Source: Pedobacter sp. ASV17
GTDB lineage: Bacteria; Bacteroidota; Bacteroidia; Sphingobacteriales; Sphingobacteriaceae
Length of the DNA stretch: 33,508 nt
NCBI RefSeq assembly: GCF_016429065.1
Contig: NZ_JAELTX010000058.1
Span: forward strand, 1-33,508
Direction: 5' to 3'
Shown piece after piece: positions 1 to 8,437 of the stretch; positions within the stretch are counted from its first letter, which is position 1; every line of letters begins with the position of its first letter. The translations under genes were made by a program, and so were the position numbers. The notes beneath the pieces are model-generated. The model saw nothing but the letters and a program-made list of their open reading frames with translations, ran no database searches and was not told the origin of the DNA.

Positions 1-359
1 CCTCTGGCCCCACTAGTAATACCATTAAGTTTAACCATTTTTTTAGTAGCAATATCCAAAATACTGACGTCATCACCACTAGTGGCTATGGCCAAGATAT
101 TTCTTTTAGGATACCAGTTTACTTGTCTAATCATGCTACGTAGAGGAAAGCTCATGATAGGCTTAAGAAGTTTGGAATCATAAATCCGCAATAGACGATC
201 ATCGCCACCCACAGCGATCAATTGATTGTCTTTACTCCAAGCGGTAGTCCAAAGCAAAGTTCGTTTTTTATGAGGAGTACCTTTTTGCGCTTGAGCAATA
301 TGTCCGAAACATAGTATGCAAAGCATAAGGAATCTTGAAATGTAAGTGGAACGTTTCAT
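1..359 (-). CDS. Secreted WD40-repeat protein, N-terminal fragment
   Basis: Only the first 119 codons are inside the window; the gene runs off the left edge. It begins MKRSTYISRFLMLCILCFGH and has a typical signal peptide ending near AQAQ (residues 22-25), so the product is exported. After it come beta-propeller-like segments: LLWTTAWSKDNQLIAVGGDD followed by LLRIYD, then IRQVNWYPKRNILAIATSGDD followed by SILDIA. These are the spacing and residues of WD40 blades. The ATG lies 3 nt after the stop of the small gene upstream, so the two are probably cotranscribed. WD40 repeats are protein-binding scaffolds; no specific role can be read here. The family call is fairly sure, the function unknown. 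Confidence 0.75.
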   Translation of the reverse strand, partial: MKRSTYISRFLMLCILCFGHIAQAQKGTPHKKRTLLWTTAWSKDNQLIAVGGDDRLLRIYDSKLLKPIMSFPLRSMIRQVNWYPKRNILAIATSGDDVSILDIATKKMVKLNGITSGAR

Positions 360-362
360 GTG

Positions 363-722
363 CTATGATTTATTTTCAATTTCGCCTTTCATATAGGCAG
401 AAATAGCCGCATGGTAAATCGTTTGTCCAGGTTGTAAACGCTGTTCATGATAAAGTCTTGCTGAAGCATTAAGCAGAACACTCTTTGCATAAATTTGGGC
501 CATTTTAAATTTTGAGCGAGCCTCAACTTGAGATTCACTTGTACCAGCCTTACTCATATCTGGTATTTTAGAAATGACAGTACGATTAGCATATTGTTTC
601 ACTACAAAAGCTTTCCCAATACGACCTCTTACATCATTAAGCAAAATATTTTTTGAACGTGCCATAAGAGATGTTTTTAATAGTTCAATAAAAGGGTTTA
701 ACTTGCTCCATCTATCGTTCAT
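363..722 (-). CDS. Small hypothetical protein resembling the DUF6266 N-terminus
   Basis: This ORF of 119 codons has no signal peptide or membrane segment. From residue 20 (MARSKNILLNDVRGRIGKAF) it resembles, from memory, the start of DUF6266 proteins, a Bacteroidetes family of unknown function that opens with a MARxKxGI-like stretch, a GKVG-like glycine motif and a later Q-x-x-x-R-x-K-F segment (here SQVEARSKFKMA). It is much shorter than full DUF6266 proteins (about 200 residues), so it may be a truncated or single-domain relative. The internal ATG at 665 is a plausible alternative start and would give 100 residues that begin where the family begins. It is followed after 3 nt by the WD40 gene. 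The function is unknown. Confidence 0.55.
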   Translation of the reverse strand: MNDRWSKLNPFIELLKTSLMARSKNILLNDVRGRIGKAFVVKQYANRTVISKIPDMSKAGTSESQVEARSKFKMAQIYAKSVLLNASARLYHEQRLQPGQTIYHAAISAYMKGEIENKS

Positions 723-851
723 CTTTCGTCTATCCTTCGTTGATCCTTCGATAAAACTAATAAGAGATAGGAATGAAAGATTGAGTAGAGAGGGAATGGT
801 GTATATTAACTAAGTTAACCATTTTTTTGCGATAGCAAATAGGCCTAAAAC

Positions 852-883
852 AAAAAAAAGGCCACCCAATGGGCAGCCTTTTA
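852..883 (-). terminator. Rho-independent terminator of the outer-membrane barrel gene
   Basis: On the minus strand AAAAGGCTGCCC pairs with GGGTGGCCTTTT (two G-U wobbles) around a 3-nt loop and runs into a T tract. It starts about 18 nt after the stop codon at 901. Confidence 0.8.
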
Positions 884-900
884 TAAGTAACTAGCTCAAA

Positions 901-1503
901 TTAAAAGTGGAACTGTACACCCAATTTAGGGGCAAAAGTATTACCATCTAAACCGAAACTGTTGGTTTTAACCTTAGCGCCGGTAGCTTCTGATTTCACA
1001 GATAAGTTGTTGTAACCTAAACCATTTACTGAAAACTCAATTCCGATTTTCTTAGTAGGGAAGAAAGCAAAACCTGGAGCCAAGTTTACGCCAATAGCAG
1101 TAGTGGTAGCTTCTTTAGCACCAGTGTCGCCGTTAGCATTTACATCTTTTTGAGTACCGAAAGCCATAGGAACCGATAAGTGTCCAAAGAATTTGAATTG
1201 CTCACTTAAGTTCACATAGTAACGGCCAAAAGGAGCTACTACGAAAGCCTCACGTTGGTTGGTTCTGCTTACAGATTTATCATACTCATATCCAACACCA
1301 GTACCTACTGCAAAGTTGTTGCCTACAAAATATCCAATACTTGGAACTACGCTAAAGTTAAAATCAGCTTTAGCTGCGCCATCAACTTTAGTACTGTTAA
1401 ATCCTACGTTACCACCAAGAATGATTTTACCTTTTTCAGTTTGTGCTTTTGCACCAAATGTTAAAGCTGCTACAGCCAATAACGATAATAGAACTTTTTT
1501 CAT
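901..1503 (-). CDS. Outer membrane beta-barrel protein (porin-family/OmpW-like fold)
   Basis: A 200-residue precursor with a clear signal peptide (MKKVLLSLLAVAALTFGAKA, then Q). The mature part alternates short amphipathic strands: GKIILGGNVGFNST, FNFSVVPSIGYFVGNNFAVG, GRYYVNLSEQFKFFGHLSVP and a C-terminal strand ending in aromatic F-H-F. That is the pattern of an eight-stranded outer-membrane barrel with the terminal aromatic recognised by the BAM machinery. The reading frame continues upstream to 1596, but the signal peptide fixes the start at the ATG at 1503. The gene stands alone with its own terminator. It is probably a small structural or unspecific OMP; no ligand can be inferred. Confidence 0.8.
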   Translation of the reverse strand: MKKVLLSLLAVAALTFGAKAQTEKGKIILGGNVGFNSTKVDGAAKADFNFSVVPSIGYFVGNNFAVGTGVGYEYDKSVSRTNQREAFVVAPFGRYYVNLSEQFKFFGHLSVPMAFGTQKDVNANGDTGAKEATTTAIGVNLAPGFAFFPTKKIGIEFSVNGLGYNNLSVKSEATGAKVKTNSFGLDGNTFAPKLGVQFHF

Positions 1504-1572
1504 TTTTATATGTGTTATGTTTACGATGATCTTATGACCATCTGACACACTCTTTTCAACTACCGTTCCTCT

Positions 1573-1603
1573 TTGAAAAAATGTCAGTCGTGCCAAAAAA
1601 TAG
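1573..1603 (-). promoter_or_regulatory. Possible promoter of the OMP gene; TTGGCACG word
   Basis: About 85-95 nt upstream of the OMP start, the minus strand reads TATTTTTTGGCACGACTGAC. TTGGCACG matches the -24 half of a sigma-54 promoter, but the expected GC at -12 is absent. TATTTTTTG is one base longer than the Bacteroidetes TAnnTTTG -7 box. Either reading is weak. Confidence 0.3.
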
Positions 1604-1763
1604 GATATTTAATTAATCGATTGATTAATAATATTTTGAAGCCATATAGGGAAATATCGATATTAGATTTTTTTGACAAAAGTGCCCTTTGCTGACAATT
1701 GAGTGATATTTTTAGGGGATTTAGATTTGTCGATTTGACATTTTTTGGCAGATAGCTGTCATA

Positions 1764-1790
1764 AAAAAAGACAGGCTTGGCCTGTCTTTT
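1764..1790 (-). terminator. Rho-independent terminator of clpB
   Basis: On the minus strand AAAAGACAGGC pairs perfectly with GCCTGTCTTTT around a CAA loop and is followed by further T residues. It lies about 25 nt after the clpB stop codon. Confidence 0.85.
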
Positions 1791-1815
1791 CGATATATGA
1801 TAGAGTTTACGAATA

Positions 1816-4413
1816 TTATTTGTCCTCGTTAAGGAACACAAAATGATGGTCGAACATATCCAATTTGATTTTACTGTCTTTATCTATTTTACCCGCCAAA
1901 ATCTCTTTAGATAATTCGTTCAAAATTCGTTTCTGGATCACACGTTTTAACGGACGTGCACCAAACTGAGGATCGTAACCAAGTTCGGCAAGCCAATCCA
2001 AGGCCTCTCTACTGGCTTCCATGGTAATGCCCATCTCGGCCAAAGTATCTTGAACCTGTTTAAATTGAAGGGTTACAATATCTCTAATTTCGCTTCGGTT
2101 CAACGGCGTAAACATGATGAGCTCATCAATCCTATTTAAAAACTCAGGGCGTATGGTCTGTTTCAATAATTCAAACAGCTCGTTCTTTGTTTTTGCAATT
2201 ACACTATCCCTGTTCTCATCGTCCAAGTTTTTGAAGTTATCTTGGATCAAATGCGAACCAATATTGGAAGTCATGATAATGATAGTGTTTTTAAAGTTCA
2301 CCACACGACCTTTATTATCGGTCAATCGGCCATCATCCAATACTTGTAATAGGATATTGAATACATCAGGATGTGCCTTTTCAATTTCGTCCAACAGCAC
2401 CACCGAATAAGGTTTTCTACGTACTGCTTCGGTTAACTGTCCACCTTCATCATAACCTACGTATCCTGGGGGCGCTCCAATCAAACGGCTCACCGCATGA
2501 CGTTCTTGATACTCGCTCATGTCAATTCTGGTCATGGCATTCTCGTCGTTAAACAAGAATTCAGCTAAAGCTTTGGCCAATTCGGTTTTACCTACACCTG
2601 TTGTACCTAAGAAAATGAAGGAGCCAATAGGTTTGCGTTTATCTTGTAAGCCTGCACGTGAACGACGTATCGCATCAGAAATGGCTTCAATTGCTTCATC
2701 TTGTCCAGCTACACGTTTATGCAATTCTTCTTCTAAGTGCAGTAATTTCTCACGTTCGCTCGATACCAATTTGGTTACTGGGATACCTGTCCAACGACCT
2801 ACCACACCCGCAATATCATCAGCAGTCACTTCTTCCTTCAGCATGCGGCTTTGGTCTTGGCGACTGGCTAAATCTGCTTTCAGCTTTTCAACCTTATCTT
2901 GTGCTTCCTTAATTTTTCCGTAACGTAATTCTGCTACTTTGCCATAATCGCCGGCACGTTCAGCCTGCTCTGCTTCTAATTTATAGGCTTCAATTTGCTC
3001 AATTTCGGTATTAACCGCATCTACCAAATCTTTTTCACCTTGCCATTTTGCTTTAAACTCATCTCTCTCCGCAGATAAATTGGCAATCTCTTCACTAAGC
3101 TCTTTTACTTTTTTATCATCTTTTTCGCGTTTAATCGCTTCACGCTCAATTTCCAAACGCATGATTTCACGTTCCAAAGCATCTACATTTTCTGGCACAC
3201 TATCCATCTCCATACGTAATTTAGAGGCCGCTTCGTCCATTAAGTCAATGGCTTTATCTGGTAAAAATCGGTCTGAAATATAACGTTGGCTCATTTCAAC
3301 GGCAGCAATAATCGCTTCGTCTTTAATGCGTACTTTATGGTGTGTTTCGTAACGTTCTTTCAAACCACGTAAAATGGAAATGGCATCTTGTGTATCAGGT
3401 TCTTCTACCATTACTTTTTGAAAACGACGTTCTAAAGCCTTATCCTTTTCCAAATATTTTTGGTACTCATCCAAAGTAGTGGCGCCAATAGCTCTAAGTT
3501 CACCACGGGCTAGGGCAGGTTTTAGGATGTTTGCAGCATCCATGGCACCTTCGCCACCGCCAGCACCCACAAGTGTATGGATTTCGTCAATAAAAAGAAT
3601 GATATCTCCATCGCTTTGTGTAACCTCTTTAACTACGGCTTTCAAACGCTCCTCAAATTCACCTTTATATTTAGCTCCCGCAATAAGGGCACCCATATCT
3701 AGAGAATAAACCACTTTAGATTTCAGGTTTTCGGGCACATCACCTTTAATGATTCTAAAAGCAATACCTTCGGCAATGGCCGTTTTACCCACACCAGGCT
3801 CACCTATTAAAATTGGATTGTTTTTGGTTCTACGGGAAAGGATTTGGATCACGCGTCTAATTTCTTCATCACGACCAATAACAGGGTCAAGTTTGCCACT
3901 TTCGGCATACTCATTTAGGTTACGAGCATATTTGTTCAATGCTTGATAAGTAGCTTCGGCATTTTGGTCGGTCACTCGGCTATCTCCACGTAATTCGGTA
4001 ATGGCTTTTTTAAGGTCTTTTTCGTTTACCCCTTGGTCTTTAAGCAATTTCGCAGTAGCGTCATTAGTAGCTAAAATACCTAGCAATACATGTTCTACCG
4101 AAACAAACTCATCTTTAAACTCCTTTAAAAAGGTTTGTGCTTTTTGTAATGCTGCATTGGCGTTAGAAGATAAATAAATATTACTGCCACTTACTTTCGC
4201 AAATTTGGCAATATCCTCGTCAAGCTTTTGGTTAAGGGTATTAAGGTTGACGTTTAGTTTTTTTAATACATAAGAAATTACATTTTCATCAACGGTTAAC
4301 AAGCCTTTTAGCAAATGTGCTGTTTCAATGGCCTGTTGTTGGTTGCCTTGTGCAATTTCAGAGGCTTTTTGTACAGCCTCTTGGGCTTTTATTGTAAAAT
4401 TGTTGAAGTTCAT
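1816..4413 (-). CDS. clpB: ATP-dependent disaggregase ClpB (Hsp104 family)
   Basis: 865 residues, the usual ClpB length. The order is: Clp N-domain repeats (1-145), AAA+ module 1 with Walker A GEPGVGKT (204-211) and Walker B ILFIDEIH, a coiled-coil middle domain (about 400-530, rich in E/K/R heptads), and AAA+ module 2 with Walker A GTTGVGKT near residue 610, [15 protein letters not shown] and [13 protein letters not shown]-terminal D2-small domain contains [16 protein letters not shown]. The middle domain separates it from ClpA and ClpC. The cytoplasmic hexamer pulls polypeptides out of heat-induced aggregates together with DnaK. It is monocistronic, with its own terminator. A sigma-54-like word lies upstream at 4486-4502, but there is no CIRCE or HrcA site. 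Confidence 0.97.
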   Translation of the reverse strand: MNFNNFTIKAQEAVQKASEIAQGNQQQAIETAHLLKGLLTVDENVISYVLKKLNVNLNTLNQKLDEDIAKFAKVSGSNIYLSSNANAALQKAQTFLKEFKDEFVSVEHVLLGILATNDATAKLLKDQGVNEKDLKKAITELRGDSRVTDQNAEATYQALNKYARNLNEYAESGKLDPVIGRDEEIRRVIQILSRRTKNNPILIGEPGVGKTAIAEGIAFRIIKGDVPENLKSKVVYSLDMGALIAGAKYKGEFEERLKAVVKEVTQSDGDIILFIDEIHTLVGAGGGEGAMDAANILKPALARGELRAIGATTLDEYQKYLEKDKALERRFQKVMVEEPDTQDAISILRGLKERYETHHKVRIKDEAIIAAVEMSQRYISDRFLPDKAIDLMDEAASKLRMEMDSVPENVDALEREIMRLEIEREAIKREKDDKKVKELSEEIANLSAERDEFKAKWQGEKDLVDAVNTEIEQIEAYKLEAEQAERAGDYGKVAELRYGKIKEAQDKVEKLKADLASRQDQSRMLKEEVTADDIAGVVGRWTGIPVTKLVSSEREKLLHLEEELHKRVAGQDEAIEAISDAIRRSRAGLQDKRKPIGSFIFLGTTGVGKTELAKALAEFLFNDENAMTRIDMSEYQERHAVSRLIGAPPGYVGYDEGGQLTEAVRRKPYSVVLLDEIEKAHPDVFNILLQVLDDGRLTDNKGRVVNFKNTIIIMTSNIGSHLIQDNFKNLDDENRDSVIAKTKNELFELLKQTIRPEFLNRIDELIMFTPLNRSEIRDIVTLQFKQVQDTLAEMGITMEASREALDWLAELGYDPQFGARPLKRVIQKRILNELSKEILAGKIDKDSKIKLDMFDHHFVFLNEDK

Positions 4414-4485
4414 ATTTCTGTTTTTACTTTTTCTTTTACCATCTACAGCATCGGATGCCTAAGGCGGCTAAGTTGAATCACTAAG

Positions 4486-4502
4486 CTCAAAACAAATGCC
4501 AT
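4486..4502 (-). promoter_or_regulatory. Weak sigma-54-like promoter word upstream of clpB
   Basis: On the minus strand ATGGCATTTGTTTTGAG keeps the TGGCA of a -24 element and, at the right spacing, TTG of the -12 element, though the final GC is GA. It lies about 75-90 nt upstream of the clpB start. No TAnnTTTG box is visible nearer the gene. Suggestive only. Confidence 0.3.
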
Positions 4503-4660
4503 CCGTAATTGATTTTTGAAATCGGAAATTTTGTCGTGATTAAAAATTTTTTACTGAATAATTGGCTGGTTTTTAGTGTTTTATGATGAAGAAATGGCAG
4601 GATTGGTGGATAGTGGTTAGTGATCAGGTTGGAGGTAAATAACCAATGAACAAATATTTA

Positions 4661-5225
4661 AAATATTGCTTGCTAATAAATCTGCGGTTGAATCTGCGCA
4701 ATCTGCGGGAAATAGAATGGTTTCCAAACGCCCCGCTAATCTATGCAGACATATAAATTGCACTAAACCGCTGATTTTAAGAAGATAATGGTATACCGTG
4801 TTCAAATAGAAATCTGCGGGAAAATCAGCGTAATCTGCGGGAAAGATAAAGCAACCTTAAAAGATCTCTCCGCATGGTCGAGATGACGTAATAGGAATGG
4901 CACTGGATAATAAACCAAACAACTAATAAACCAACGAAACAGCCATTACAATGTACGGGAAAGAAATACTTTAAAACACCCCGCTAATCTACGCAGACAT
5001 ATAAATCGCACTAAACCGCTGATTTAAGAAGATAAGGGCATCTCGTATACTAATAAAAATCTGCGGGGAAATCTGCGCAGTCTGCGGGAAAGATAAAGCA
5101 ACCTTAAAAGATCTCTCCGCTACGGTCGAGATGACGTAATAGGAATGGCACTGGTTAATAAACTAAACAACTAACAAGCCAACTATCGTAATCTGCGGTT
5201 AAATCAGCGCAATCTGCGGGAAATG
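4661..5225. repeat. Intergenic tandem repeat block, two copies, period about 248 bp
   Basis: The 900-nt gap between clpB and the MFS gene holds no convincing gene. It contains two copies of a composite unit. Anchors are CCGCTAATCTATGCAGACAT (from 4733) and CCGCTAATCTACGCAGACAT (from 4981). Each is followed by AAACCGCTGATTT, AATCTGCGGG words and a module running from AAGCAACCTTAAAAGATC through GGTCGAGATGACGTAATAGG. The same unit occurs twice, inverted, at 19154-19690. Confidence 0.85.
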
Positions 5226-5268
5226 ACTAATGAACTAATGAACTAATGAACTACTGAACCAATGAACC
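5222..5268. repeat. Short tandem repeat, unit about 8 bp (AATGAACT)
   Basis: Five or more imperfect copies of an 8-bp AATGAACT unit lie just upstream of the MFS promoter. A slipped-strand length variation here would alter promoter-proximal DNA. Confidence 0.6.
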
Positions 5269-5299
5269 TCGACGAAATAAATACTAGTCACTAAAAACC

Positions 5300-5307
5300 T
5301 ATCTTTG
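5300..5307 (+). promoter_or_regulatory. Bacteroidetes -7 box (TATCTTTG) of the MFS gene
   Basis: TATCTTTG matches TAnnTTTG and ends 8 nt before the ATG, predicting a leader of only about 4-5 nt. No TTG is seen at the -33 position. Confidence 0.45.
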
Positions 5308-5315
5308 CACCACAA

Positions 5316-6527
5316 ATGAAAACCTATATACAAAGTTACTTTAAAGTTTACCAAGGACTATCTACACCTGCGTGGATGCTCGCCTTGGTGATGTTGGTGA
5401 ATAGAAGCGGAGCCATGGTAGTACCCTTTTTAGGAGTGTACATGGTAAAACACCTGGGGTTTTCTTTGGAAAGTGCGGGCGTGCTACTGAGCTGCTTTGG
5501 TATTGGGTCTGTAGTAGGTTCTTCCTTAGGTGGTTGGTTAACTGATAAATTTGGTCATTTTAAAGTGCAGCTTTTTAGTTTAGTGGGTGTAATTCCTTTG
5601 TTTGTGCTTTTGCCAGAACTCACTACCACTACTTCTTTAGCTTGTGGCATTTTGGTTTTAAGTATGGTAAGCGATATTTTACGACCTGCAAACTCGGTGT
5701 CATTGGCCTATTATTCAAAACCTGAAAACGTAGTAAGAAGCTTCACCTTAAATCGAATGGCATTGAACCTTGGCTTTTCCATTGGACCAGCTTTGGGCGG
5801 ATTATTGGCGGCCATTTCATATAACTTACTTTTTTACGGGAATGCCATCGCAGCGACATTAGCGGCCGTGATATTTTTTGTTTATTTCAGGAATAAGAAA
5901 GGAGAAATTAAGGAAAAGGCCGATACAGGAGAAGAACAGCTCAAATACCAGTCTCCTTATAAGGATGCGCCTTTTTTGGTGTTTACCTTTTTAAGCATCT
6001 TGTTTGCCATTTGTTTTTTTCAGCTGTTAAGCTCATTGCCGTTATATTACAAAGAAGTTTACCATCTCAATGAGAAAAGTATCGGCGTGATTTTGGCTTA
6101 CAGCGGTGTAGTGGTGTTCAGTTTGGAGATGTTGATTGTACATATTGCCGAGCGAAGAACTACTGCTGCAAATGCCATTATTATTGGTGTGTTTTGTTGC
6201 GGAGTAGCTTTTGCTTCTCTATTAATTACCGAAGGGATTTGGTTGTTGTATGTATCCATGTTTATTTTATGTATTGCCGAGATATTGGCAATGCCCTTTA
6301 TGGCTACGGTTACACTACAGCGCTCAAACATTAAAAATAGGGGAGCCTATATGGGCTTAAACTCACTTTCTCTTTCAGCGGGATTAATTTTCGCACCTTT
6401 TTTAGGGACTAAGGTAGCCGCAAACTATGGTTTTAACGTTTTATGGATGGGCACGGGAGTATTAATGCTGCTTACCTCTATAGGTTTCTATTTTCTAATG
6501 AAACGCATGAAGTTAAAAGCGCAATAA
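5316..6527 (+). CDS. Major facilitator superfamily transporter
   Basis: A 403-residue protein with about twelve hydrophobic segments separated by a cytoplasmic loop in the middle (about residues 190-215, rich in K/E). It carries the MFS motif A between helices 2 and 3: GGWLTDKFGHFK (72-83). There is a second, degenerate half from about residue 220. The size and motif fit the drug/sugar antiporter branch of MFS_1 (proton-coupled efflux or uptake in the inner membrane). The substrate cannot be read from sequence. It is monocistronic; the preceding repeat block and a -7 box 8 nt before the ATG set the start. Confidence 0.85.
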   Translation: MKTYIQSYFKVYQGLSTPAWMLALVMLVNRSGAMVVPFLGVYMVKHLGFSLESAGVLLSCFGIGSVVGSSLGGWLTDKFGHFKVQLFSLVGVIPLFVLLPELTTTTSLACGILVLSMVSDILRPANSVSLAYYSKPENVVRSFTLNRMALNLGFSIGPALGGLLAAISYNLLFYGNAIAATLAAVIFFVYFRNKKGEIKEKADTGEEQLKYQSPYKDAPFLVFTFLSILFAICFFQLLSSLPLYYKEVYHLNEKSIGVILAYSGVVVFSLEMLIVHIAERRTTAANAIIIGVFCCGVAFASLLITEGIWLLYVSMFILCIAEILAMPFMATVTLQRSNIKNRGAYMGLNSLSLSAGLIFAPFLGTKVAANYGFNVLWMGTGVLMLLTSIGFYFLMKRMKLKAQ

Positions 6528-6554
6528 CGTCAATTGTTCCTTATCAAAGGTTGT

Positions 6555-6592
6555 TTGTCATTCAGAGCGCAGCGAAGAATTTTAAACCTATA
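6555..6592. repeat. Dispersed GTCATTC-type intergenic repeat, half unit
   Basis: GTCATTCAGAGCGCAGCGAA followed by GAATTTT is one arm of a repeat family that I recognise from many Bacteroidetes intergenic regions. A fuller, two-armed relative is at 27737-27846. Confidence 0.55.
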
Positions 6593-6597
6593 AGCAC

Positions 6598-6626
6598 AAA
6601 AAAAGGAAGCCTTTTGAACTTCCTTT
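6598..6626 (-). terminator. Terminator of the pyrE / START-like operon
   Basis: On the minus strand AAAGGAAG pairs with CTTCCTTT around a 9-nt loop and is followed by a T run. It lies 6 nt after the stop codon at 6632. The plus strand has no T run, so it serves the minus strand only. Confidence 0.75.
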
Positions 6627-6631
6627 GAATA

Positions 6632-7030
6632 TTATCCTAAAATCTCTTTTAGTTTTTTCGTTTGGTAATCGGCCAGCTTTTGCAGCGGACCAGAGGCCAA
6701 CATCTTCATCATCATGTTCAAGTCTGCTGAAATGATGTGCTTTGCAGTAGTAGTGCCGTTCCCATTATCCGTTACCGTCCATTCCAATGATAAGTCAAAT
6801 GGTGGTTTTTCAGTAGGTACAGCAATCAACTTCTCATTTTCAACCCTTTCAGAAATGTGAATAGCTAATTTAGCCATGTTCTGGATGGTAAAACTTGCAG
6901 TATCGGCAGTAGAAGCCCAGTTGTAAATATTCTCTGGCATTAATTGCTGATGATTGTTCAAATCAGCAAGAAATTGATAAACCTGCGCTATTGGCAAATT
7001 AATTTCAGCGGTACTTTCAATGGTTGTCAT
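6632..7030 (-). CDS. SRPBCC (START-like) family protein
   Basis: 132 residues with no signal peptide. The layout is that of a helix-grip SRPBCC fold: an opening beta strand TTIESTAEINLPIAQVYQFL leading into a short helix (ADLNNHQQLMPENI), central strands (FTIQNMAKLAIHISERVENE, LSLEWTVTDNGNGTTTAKHI) and a long C-terminal helix (MMKMLASGPLQKLADYQTKK). Such proteins bind hydrophobic ligands; no catalytic residue is evident. It starts 28 nt after the pyrE stop and shares its terminator, so it is probably cotranscribed with pyrE. The link to pyrimidine synthesis, if any, is unknown. Confidence 0.7.
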   Translation of the reverse strand: MTTIESTAEINLPIAQVYQFLADLNNHQQLMPENIYNWASTADTASFTIQNMAKLAIHISERVENEKLIAVPTEKPPFDLSLEWTVTDNGNGTTTAKHIISADLNMMMKMLASGPLQKLADYQTKKLKEILG

Positions 7031-7058
7031 GTATATTTAGGTTTTGTGTGCGACAGTC

Positions 7059-7712
7059 TTAAGCGATCTCGCTTTTCCCCCATTCAGCAGGGTTTTCACG
7101 CCATTTATTCAAAAACTCCATTTCCGATTTTGGAATAAAACCATGTTCGGCAGCATAGTCAACCAGTGCTTTGTAATTAGAAAGGGTAGAAAATCTACAT
7201 TTCGCAGCAGCAAAGTTATCATCAGCTTGTTTTAAACCATAGGTGAAAATAGCTACTAAACCTGCTACAGAAAGTCCTGCATTACGCAAAGCCTCTACCG
7301 CTTGTAAGCTGCTTTTTCCAGTCGAAACCAAGTCCTCAATCACCACTACACGTTGTCCTTCTACAATTTCGCCTTCTATTAGGCTACCAGTACCATGCTC
7401 TTTCGCTTTTGATCTTACATAGATAAAAGGTAAACCCAGCTCCTGAGCTACTAAAACTCCTTGCGGAATACCAGCTGTAGCTACACCAGCAATTACATCA
7501 ACGGCACCATACTCTTCTTGGATCAATTGAGCAAGCTTTTGGCGAATGTAAGTTCTTACCGCTGGATGCGATAAAGTTATGCGGTTATCACAGTAGATTG
7601 GGGATTTCCAACCCGAAGCCCAAGTAAATGGATTAGTAGGTTGTAATTTAATTGCTTTAATTTGTAACAAAAATTCAGCTACCTTTAATTCAATATCACT
7701 TTTATTGTACAT
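7059..7712 (-). CDS. pyrE: Orotate phosphoribosyltransferase
   Basis: 217 residues. It joins orotate to PRPP to make orotidine 5'-monophosphate, the fifth step of de novo UMP synthesis, in the cytoplasm as a dimer. Diagnostic segments are FTWASGWKSPIYCDNR near the N-terminus, IAGVATAGIPQGVLVAQELG, the flexible-loop region YVRSKAKEHGTGSLIEG, and the PRPP-binding motif VVVIEDLVSTGKSS. The start is fixed by the conserved N-terminal helix and by a promoter at 7717-7745, which leaves essentially no untranslated leader. Its ATG overlaps the ATG of the divergent NUDIX gene in the tetranucleotide CATG (7710-7713). It is followed by the START-like gene. Confidence 0.95.
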   Translation of the reverse strand: MYNKSDIELKVAEFLLQIKAIKLQPTNPFTWASGWKSPIYCDNRITLSHPAVRTYIRQKLAQLIQEEYGAVDVIAGVATAGIPQGVLVAQELGLPFIYVRSKAKEHGTGSLIEGEIVEGQRVVVIEDLVSTGKSSLQAVEALRNAGLSVAGLVAIFTYGLKQADDNFAAAKCRFSTLSNYKALVDYAAEHGFIPKSEMEFLNKWRENPAEWGKSEIA

Positions 7713-8322
7713 GGCGCAAAAATACAGAATTTATATTAACGACAACACTTTGTTTATAACTCATGAGCTTCCTGCCGAAATTGGAAAAATACAACAAATT
7801 GAAGCAGAGGGGTTTGATTTTAGGTCTTTCTATAAAAACCTTAAGAACAGTAAGCAAAAACATTACCTTCTACTGACCAAGAACCCCCAATCTGTATTTA
7901 AAAAGATCAAGAATGATTTAACCATTATTAAAGCTGCAGGAGGTTTAGTGACCAATGCCAAAGGCGAATTTCTATTCATTTTTAGAAATAAAAAGTGGGA
8001 TTTGCCTAAAGGAAAGGTAGAAAAAGGCGAGAAAATGAAAGTTGCTGCGGTAAGAGAGGTGGAGGAAGAGTGCGGCGTTAAGGTAGAGCAGCGCAACGAA
8101 AGGGTTTGCAAAACCTACCATGTGTACGAAATAGGAACCGAATTGATTTTGAAGAGAACCAATTGGTACCACATGACGGTAAAGGGAAGTCCGAAACTGA
8201 TACCACAAGTAGAAGAGGGCATTACCGAAGCGGCATGGATTGCCCCGTATGAAATTAAGGCCAAAATAAAAAACACCTATCCTTTAATTATAGATGTTTT
8301 AAAAAGTGAGAAATTGCTTTAG
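7711..8322 (+). CDS. NUDIX hydrolase
   Basis: 203 residues. The first 80 or so form an N-terminal domain without a clear motif (MAQKYRIYINDNTLFITHEL onward). The rest is a NUDIX fold whose box reads G-KVEKG-E-KMKVAAV-REVEEECGV, an exact match to Gx5Ex7REUxEExGU, preceded by NKKWDLPKGKV. Enzymes of this class cleave nucleoside diphosphates linked to another moiety using Mg2+ held by the box glutamates; the true substrate here is unknown. The frame opens at a TTG at 7705, but the ATG at 7711 is the likelier start. It is divergent from pyrE, with overlapping start codons, an arrangement that I recall from other Bacteroidetes. Confidence 0.9.
   Translation: MAQKYRIYINDNTLFITHELPAEIGKIQQIEAEGFDFRSFYKNLKNSKQKHYLLLTKNPQSVFKKIKNDLTIIKAAGGLVTNAKGEFLFIFRNKKWDLPKGKVEKGEKMKVAAVREVEEECGVKVEQRNERVCKTYHVYEIGTELILKRTNWYHMTVKGSPKLIPQVEEGITEAAWIAPYEIKAKIKNTYPLIIDVLKSEKLL
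7717..7745 (-). promoter_or_regulatory. pyrE promoter, located inside the NUDIX coding sequence
   Basis: On the minus strand TTG (7745-7743), an 18-nt spacer and TATTTTTG (7724-7717) match the Bacteroidetes -33/-7 promoter. Its end is 5 nt before the pyrE ATG, so the transcript should be leaderless or nearly so. All of it overlaps codons 3-12 of the divergent NUDIX gene. Confidence 0.65.
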
Positions 8323-8339
8323 ATTTATGTAAATTGTTG

Positions 8340-8431
8340 CCCTCTCTGCCCTTTGGGCATCTCTCCCAAAGGGAGAGAATATCTAATTTGCTACTCTCTC
8401 CCTTTGGGAGAGATGGCGTAGCCAGAGAGGG
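8340..8431. repeat. Palindromic intergenic repeat between convergent genes
   Basis: A left arm (8341-8378, containing ATCTCTCCCAAAGGGAGAGA) and a right arm (8395-8431, containing TCTCTCCCTTTGGGAGAGAT) are near-perfect inverted copies, and each arm is itself palindromic. It sits between the 3' ends of the NUDIX and membrane-protein genes and may act as a two-way terminator. A relative is at 25114-25222. Confidence 0.8.
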
Positions 8432-8437
8432 TAAAAC

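Noticed and set aside
2519..2923. Long antisense frames within clpB, and similarly 23982-24398 within the permease.
   Set aside because: They are shadows of the codon usage of the strongly supported genes on the other strand, with no independent start signals or domains.
4617..4805. Short frames inside the repeat block upstream of the MFS gene (and similar at 19537-19764).
   Set aside because: They are translations of the repeat units and appear only because the repeats lack stops.
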